Origin: Sternotherus odoratus
Lineage: Eukaryota; Chordata; Testudines; Kinosternidae
Reading direction: 5' to 3'
NCBI GenBank assembly: GCA_032164245.1
Contig: JAVMKO010000006.1
Location: forward strand, 10,183,001 to 10,247,000
DNA length: 64,000 bases
Shown: positions 57,746-64,000 of the stretch, piece by piece
Layout of the letters: every line of letters starts with the position of its first letter
Position numbering within the stretch: the stretch's first letter is position 1
Notes under the pieces: model-generated
What the model saw: the letters and a program-made list of their open reading frames with translations, nothing else
Database searches by the model: none
What the model was told of the DNA's origin: nothing
Program-made: the position numbers and the translations under genes

Positions 57746-60569
57746 CCACAGCCGCTTTTTTTTTTTCTTTTTAAAGCAGTTTAGGATTCTGCAAATTGAA
57801 CCTAAACCCCTCTGTTGCATCGCTGCAACCCTAGTACAATCAACGTGTGACTCCAGTTAGAACTGAGCGCAGAATCTGGCCCTCTGAATATTGAAAGCAA
57901 TGAAGGAAAGCAAATGTTATTCTGTTCATTCTGTATGTATTATTCATTTGACTTCCACTGTGGAAGAAGAGCTAATAAACCTGACTTAAATACACTTTAA
58001 TTAGGTGTGTTCTTTAAAAATTCATATTGCATTTTTCTGAACTCCTTATGCTGTCACCAATCTGTCCGGTTGGGTTGTATTAGGAACACATTACGAACAC
58101 ATTACTTACCACTATATGTTATGTTCCTTGCAGATGTTTGGCTTGAACACAGAGGGGCCCTTGTATCCTGAAAACAGCAGCCAGCCTCTAGTGCCAGCTG
58201 CATCAGTCTGCTAATGGTCTGGAACTGCACTTGCAAATGTATTGAGAAGTACAATATTTGAGGATGAAATAAAGCTGCTTACAGCGTCAGGGTTGGCCTC
58301 TCTCTGGTTTGGCTGCTAGAAAAGAAAGAGAGATGCTGGGACCAATAGCCTCACATCAGATAATTTTGCATTTGCACAGCAAATGGAGTCCTATGAAATC
58401 CAGCTGGGCCAGGGAATAAACATCTCAAAAGGCTTCAGATACCTTATCTAGAAGGTATGCATAGGTTAGCTCATGGAGGCGGGGAAGAGAGAGAGGGTTT
58501 TTGTTGCTGGGTGCTTTGAGTTCTATAGGCAGAAATAGTTATATAGGATGAGTGTTCTTTTAAGATTCACAACCTTGTGCACTTGGCCTATATAAGAACA
58601 GTGAGGACGCTCATATACAGTTAGACACACCAATGGACAAGGGAGTAAAAAATGTGGAATGGAATCTGGCTTAAGTTCAGACCTCAGGGAGAAACCCAGA
58701 GGAACCATGCAGAGTTGCATGGTTAATTTTGTTACTTAGGCATTAACTTATACTAGGTGGCTGGCCCCTGCGGTGGGTGCAAAGGACTGCTGTGGCCCCC
58801 TGGAAGGCGGGTGAGAAAGAAGTAGTGGACACTACCGGAGGGCAGTGTCCTGAGGAGGACACCTCTGTGAGGGGGAGCATAGACGCCATGCTGCCTTTCT
58901 CCCCACCCCTTGATAGCTTTGTTTACCTTATATGTGAATATACCTTCATTGTCTCTTCCTGATGACCGGGCTGGTTAGAGAAACAAATACACAGTCCATT
59001 TACCAACTCCACTGATATGCCTGGCTTGGACAGCTTTTAGTCCTCATTAAAACACCTATCCCTGAGTCTTGTTTCACGCCATGTACATACAACATGCAAG
59101 AATATTGATGATCAGGGAGTTATTCGTTTTAATATTTTGTACAAAGACTATTACAGTAACATGTAGGGTGTGACCCCATGGGTGCTTAGGATCCCAGCCT
59201 CCCCTTTTCTCATTTTGGCTCCCCCTGAAATCCCTGGGAGTTGAGGGCACTCAACACTTCACTGGATCCACCGTGTGCCCCGAAGTGTCTGGCACCTGGG
59301 GTGAAAATACCCTACCTACAGTTGGTTGAAACCTCACCCCTGCATTTTTGTCTCAGGAAATATTTGAAGGAACCTTGTGAAATGACACACATTCATTTTT
59401 TGTCTCATAATTTGGAGGGGGGGAAAAGCAAAAAAATTTCCGTGTTTCAAAACTGAAATGAAAAGGGACGGTTTGAAGCAAAACTAAAACTTTTGTGGAA
59501 TTTAGTTTAGAAATTTCCTATTTGAAAAGGTTTACTGAAAATGACATTTTTTTTCCCTGTAGGGAGGAAAAAAACCTTGTTTTCAATACATTTTTCAGCC
59601 AGCAGAATTTTTGTGAAAGGCGGAAACTCTAGAGCATGGCATTTGACGCAAACCTCTTGAAGGAAATATTAACTCTATGCTCTTTGAATCGGGCGCTTTG
59701 CTGATTTATAGGACTGAAGCCTATTCTGAAATGTCACATGGTGGAAGCTTGTATTGTGTTGGGCAATGTCACTGCCAGAACTTGCTTATTCTAAGAGCTA
59801 CTAATTGTTGAGTGATTCTTCTCGCAGCTCAGAGGATTCTTCTTTGTAAGTGAAGGCTAGTGATATTTCAGTGTTATCACACTGGTGAGTTGCCCTGGTG
59901 TTAACGGCTAGTTCTGAAAGGGGTTCACTTTTCACAGTAGGTGGATTGGATCAAATCCATGGCCTCCTATTGTTACCAGGAATAGCAATAGGAAGATTAT
60001 AAAAGCATTAACTGTGATCATATAATTGTACTGAGACGCTGACAAGCTGAAGTGTATTATGTACGATTTTCCCCTCTTAGTCCTTTTTTCCGTTGTCAGT
60101 GTGGGTGTTTTGCATAGTGCTCTTTAATGATATTTATGGAGGTATATTTTCAAGGGTTTAAATTAACATTGTCCCCTTCCTTGGTCTATTCTGAACTTCA
60201 GCTGCATGTCTGGTGCATCATTTTGTTCAATTATTTAAAAGCCTGAATGGAGGCTAACTTCACTGTGCAGCAGCATATTGTAGAACAGAAGCACATAAAT
60301 CTATCAGGCAATCTAGCAGGGGGCAAAGGGTAAAACCAGCACATACCAAAGTACAGAGGAAACTTATTTAAAAGTGTATTGCAATTGCAGACAGAAACCT
60401 AGCTGTGACCATAATCCTTTTGGAATCCAGGGACAAACTAATGGAAAATTTGCTATTATGGGCATTCCAGGTCTTAGCTATCAGGAAGTACTGAGGGGTT
60501 GCTTTAGTCTGAGTGGTTTGGGTACAAGTGCAGTAAGGCCATATAACCTCTTAAGATTACTAAGAGCTA
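57746..60569. other. Unannotated AT-rich stretch
   Basis: No gene is supported. At about 59420-59620, TTTCAAAACTGAAATG and CATTTTTCAGCCAGCAG words resemble the inverted-repeat family around the solo LTR. Confidence 0.35.
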
Positions 60570-60910
60570 TGGTTACTAAGAACCTCTGGCCGGCGTCAGA
60601 GGCTATGGCAATGCTACAGAGCTTACAGTGGTGGACCTGCACTGATGGAGCTGCGCTGCTGTGGCATTGCTAACGCAGATGCTGTAAACCAACAGGAGAG
60701 AGCTCTCCCGACAACTTAATTACTCCAGCCCCTGCAAGTGGCAGTGGCTATGTTGGTGAGAGAAGCTCTTCCACCAACATAGCGTCGTCCACACTGGCGC
60801 TTAAGTCGGTATAACGTATGTCACTCGGGACTTGGATGTACGAACTCAACTCAGTCACATCCCTTAGTGATGCAACATACTGACTTAAGCTGTAGTGTTC
60901 ACATAGCTGG
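60570..60910. mobile_element. Harbinger-like MITE, limits unclear
   Basis: Words AGTCGGTATAACGTATGTCA, TTGGTGAGAGAAGCTCTTCC, ACCAACATAGCG and GCTGTAGTGTTCACATAGC recall turtle MITEs related to those at 6-11 kb; TTGGTGAGAGAAGCTC and its partner form a partial palindrome. Ends and target duplication were not resolved. Confidence 0.45.
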
Positions 60911-62284
60911 AATATGGATTTTTCTTGCAATGTCTGGCTGGTCCAGAGGGGTATTGAGGATACATCTGAGGTTCACCATCTTTCCTTCCTGGCACTATTT
61001 CTTAATGGCTGCAAATGTGATATTTCTCCTAATGATAATGCAAATGAAGCCTCACTGCAGCCTGAGGGAATGATGCCCTTTGACCGGAGCCAACTATGGA
61101 TCAAATACTCCTTCCCTAGCCCTGAGTCATCAAGGGATCATGCCCGCAAAATGGCCGTTAGACATGCCCCCCCCCCCACTCCCCAAGTCAACATCCTGGA
61201 TTCAAATTCCACTGATAACCTATGCAGAAGGTTATTGCACATAGAACACTACCATAAAGCCTCTGAGGTGGCAGAAATGGGACAACATTCAAATTTATTT
61301 TCCCCCTTCCTCCCTGCAAGTATGTCTGATCCCCCTGCAAGTACTAGGTGAGCTCATTAAGAACAATATTGCTTATCGTGACATGCAAGGAATAACTTGT
61401 AGACTAAATTTCCAGGGAGTTCCACATTTGTGTTCTCTAACCGTGGATTACCGTATCACTCTCTTTCTGTGAATTATCTGCTTATAACTCACCAGACAGT
61501 ACCTTTAGCCTATGTTTACAAGGCATCACTAGTACAATTTTACATTCGGGGCAATCAGGAACAAGATTTGGAACAAGAACCTCAATTTATATAGTGCAGT
61601 AAATGTATATGGTGCATTACAGAACACTTAAGACTGGATTCCTGCCCAAACTTTGAGCTAGAGTTATTTGATTTATGTATGATATAGACAGTAAATGGAC
61701 ACAATACTCCAGTTTAACAAACTATTAAGTGCCTGCCAAATAATTACATTTATTGTCCGATGGTGCAATATGTTAAAATAATCAGCTAGACTTAATTGAA
61801 TTGACTGACCTTGTTAGATTATAAATTTTATAGAAAAAAATATTTATGACATTACCGCAGAAAACTGTTTAATTTTGGTCATATCTCAGTTTCCCAGGGA
61901 ATCACTGCAATATGACACGCATTGAACAATCTTCTCTAAATCAACTTGCAGTCTTTTTTGTTTGTTTGTTTGTTTTTGTTTTTACTTTGTTTTGAATGGA
62001 TAGGAAATATGTTTGTTTCCAATACTGGCTTTTATGCAAACAAACCTAAATTCCTTTATAAGGCATTCTAGGGTCCTGTCTTGATTAAATTTTAAGTTAT
62101 TTCTTTTAATCACCTTGAGGCAAATTGTCCTGTTCTATTAATCAAAGTTTATAGTACTAAATGCTCATAATGTCCCCATGGGCAGATGGTTAGCTATTAA
62201 TTATTCATTAGATAACTTGTACATTATACCTGCAATTACAGGGCCGAGTTTGTTACATGTCCCCTTCAAATGAGGATAGGAGTC
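60911..62284. other. Unannotated stretch, AT-rich
   Basis: No gene is supported. A 145-codon open frame at 60914-61351 has no motif. From about 61500 the sequence is AT-rich and non-repetitive in appearance, with TAATTATTCATTAG at about 62195-62208. Confidence 0.35.
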
Positions 62285-62400
62285 CACAACTGCTACTAGC
62301 TAGTGGAGTGACTCCTTTAGCTGAACTGGTGGAGGCTCGTGCTGGAGGTCCCAGATTCAGTCCCCATCAATGACCCATGTTAGGGGCAGGTGATCATTAC
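62285..62400 (+). repeat. tRNA-derived SINE
   Basis: TTTAGCTGAACTGGTGGAGG (A-box like) and GGTCCCAGATTCAGTCCCC (B-box like) are spaced as in a tRNA head, preceded by CTAGTGGAGTGACTCC. It shares this layout with 21350-21480. Confidence 0.6.
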
Positions 62401-62490
62401 ACAGACAGTCCTTTACAAATGTATTTGAAAAGGTCCCTGTCCTGAAGAGCTTACAATCAAAAAAGATCAGACAGAAAGGCAGGTGCCGAC
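62401..62490 (-). repeat. Ancient LINE 3' tail
   Basis: GTCCCTGTCCTGAAGAGC and TTACAATCAAAAAAGATCAG resemble the reverse-strand tails at 9010 and 40450. Confidence 0.45.
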
Positions 62491-64000
62491 CATGCTGGGG
62501 AACACTTCACCACCTGCAGGCCAAGCGAATGAAGTGGGTTTGAGGGAGGGGACAGGAAAGGAGCTTTGCTCATAGGAAGGATGAGGCTGATTCAAGCATA
62601 AGGAGCAAGTGTCTGTGTAGAGGAAAATGGCATGAAATCAGGCATGGGGGAAGGAGACAAAAGGATTACAAAGAATGGTGGGAATGGGGGCAAACAGACC
62701 AGATGAAGTGGGGGGAAGTTGTGAAGAGTGATATATAACCAACCTGCTGGACAATGAATTAGTGTCTCTCAAATATCTGATTTACCAGCAGCTACATCAG
62801 GTACCAGAGAGCACCACCACCTCTGACATCCCTCCTGATATTACAGTCTCTCCTGCCTGTGGTCATTCCAGGAGCTTCCACCACCACATCCTCTAATGAC
62901 TGCAGTCTCTACAACCCCCTTCCCTGCCCCTCTGCTATCACACTCCCCCAAGTCATTAGAGGGATGTGAGGAGCAGAGCTCTTTCCTTTTTCTGTGCTAT
63001 GACTAGCTGATCTCTTTGATCGGTGTCCTTGTGATACCAGATGTAAGTTGCTCCTCCCTCAGTTAATTTGCATTGTGCAGCCCTATTGGTTGAAATGAAA
63101 TAAGTTGGCCAATGAATGAGAAGATAGAGGATAGAGACAGATGAACTTCTTAGCATTTAAAAGACACGGGTTGACTCGGCTAGAAAAACAAGAGTTCTTT
63201 GCATACGTACAGGTTGTGGAGATTTTTCTGCATCTAGGCACACTCAGGAGATAATGATCAAATAGATACCCAGGTAACTCAATCCAAGATGGGGACCATG
63301 CCATCCCAAAGCCCTTCCTCTACCTATCTTGTGCTGCTTTGGTTCCCCCATTTCAACTGCTATTGGAGCCATCCTTACCTACTACATTTTTATTGCCCTC
63401 CTGGGGGTTTATTGAGTTTACGCTTCCAGTAAAAGGCAATGTTTTTGCAGCATCATTGGTATATTGGCCACACAAGTCTGTCTTCAGCTGACAGAATTGT
63501 TAGGCCATATGTTTTGCTTCCATCCTTTGTCGCCATTTTGTTGATTGAGGTGCCAATTAGGAGACCATGCAGTTGTATTTAATTTAATGTAAAAAATAAA
63601 GGGGATTTCTTAATCAGTAAGGACAGGAAACCATACCTAATTGTGCCTTGAGTCAGCCTCTCTGACACACCATTATTTAGGTTTTAAAATGTCCAAATAG
63701 TAGTAGTAGGATGATGATTATTACTTATTGGAGGTAGTGATGTCAATGTAGTAGGTGCTTTCCAAACAATCCGGAAGAATAGGATGCTCCTTGCTCCGAC
63801 ATCTTCCTAGTGTAAGGACAGGCAGACAAGTAGATGGCGTTAGGTGGAGAGAGACCAACAACAGGCAGTTGATCTAGGCAGGGCAGCTCAACTCATTGTA
63901 GGGAACACAGCAGAACTGGGCTTCAACAGGGACCTGAATGCAGAGAGGGTAGGAAACTTATGGATTGGCATGGGGATATTTATATGCTGCATTGAGAGGG
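62491..64000. other. Unannotated stretch to window end
   Basis: No gene or recognised repeat; only short open frames. Confidence 0.35.

Overview
The window looks like vertebrate nuclear DNA with no host protein-coding gene that I can support. It is a mosaic of transposable elements in low-complexity, mostly AT-rich intergenic or intronic sequence. The repeat mix points to a sauropsid, most likely a turtle: CR1 LINEs, abundant short 3' fragments of Penelope-like elements (PLEs), PIF/Harbinger-type MITEs, hAT elements, tRNA-derived SINEs with CR1 tails, MIR relics and a Helitron. The species call is inference from remembered repeat families, not from a search.

Layout. 0-3.8 kb: a duplicated 115-bp repeat, a small hAT MITE, a PLE 3' fragment and a MIR. 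3.8-5.2 kb: a 1,011-bp solo LTR (TG...CA ends, 5-bp target duplication) carrying a 47-bp minisatellite and sitting inside an older terminal-inverted-repeat element. 6-7.3 kb: two Harbinger-type MITEs. 9.8-11.15 kb: a 1,176-bp Harbinger-type element with an inverted GC-rich array, inserted at TTA inside a PLE fragment. 12.1-12.6 kb: a hAT MITE. 13.4-15.1 kb: a PLE copy with coding remnants and a 5' inversion, a PLE palindrome, and a second Harbinger MITE. 17.2 and 20.9 kb: further PLE insertions. 18.5-22.7 kb: two weakly similar collinear segments. 23.7-25.5 kb: a complete hAT transposon whose transposase frame has one stop codon. 26.2 kb: a 135-bp GT microsatellite. 28.6-30.7 kb: a 110-bp near-identical repeat pair, a 120-bp hAT MITE, an LTR-like segment and a CR1 3' end. 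31.8-32.8 kb: a decayed LINE reverse transcriptase. 33-37.3 kb: MIR, palindromic repeats, a hAT MITE with a 42-bp tandem array, CR1 fragments and a tRNA-SINE. 40-44.7 kb: LINE tails, a possible Helitron end, LTR-like sequence and a PLE insertion. 45.7-49.6 kb: CR1 ends, a 543-bp Helitron, and a PLE insertion abutting a TA-flanked MITE. 52.3-53.3 kb: a plus-strand CR1 3' half. 54.65-57.75 kb: a minus-strand CR1 with endonuclease and reverse-transcriptase remnants and two PLE insertions. 58-64 kb: mostly unannotated AT-rich sequence with a MITE and a SINE.

The most notable system is the set of PLE fragments. Ten loci share a motif with the hammerhead-ribozyme layout: CUGAUGA, a GUGGG/CCCAC stem, GAAA, then a three-base-pair stem III with a UUAU loop. 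Six of them show 12-15 bp target-site duplications, and several contain an inverted second copy of the motif. One copy (13.44-13.96 kb) joins the motif to the C-terminal end of a PLE GIY-YIG-type reading frame, which supports the family assignment. The genes here do not form a pathway; what can be read is the relative order of insertions.
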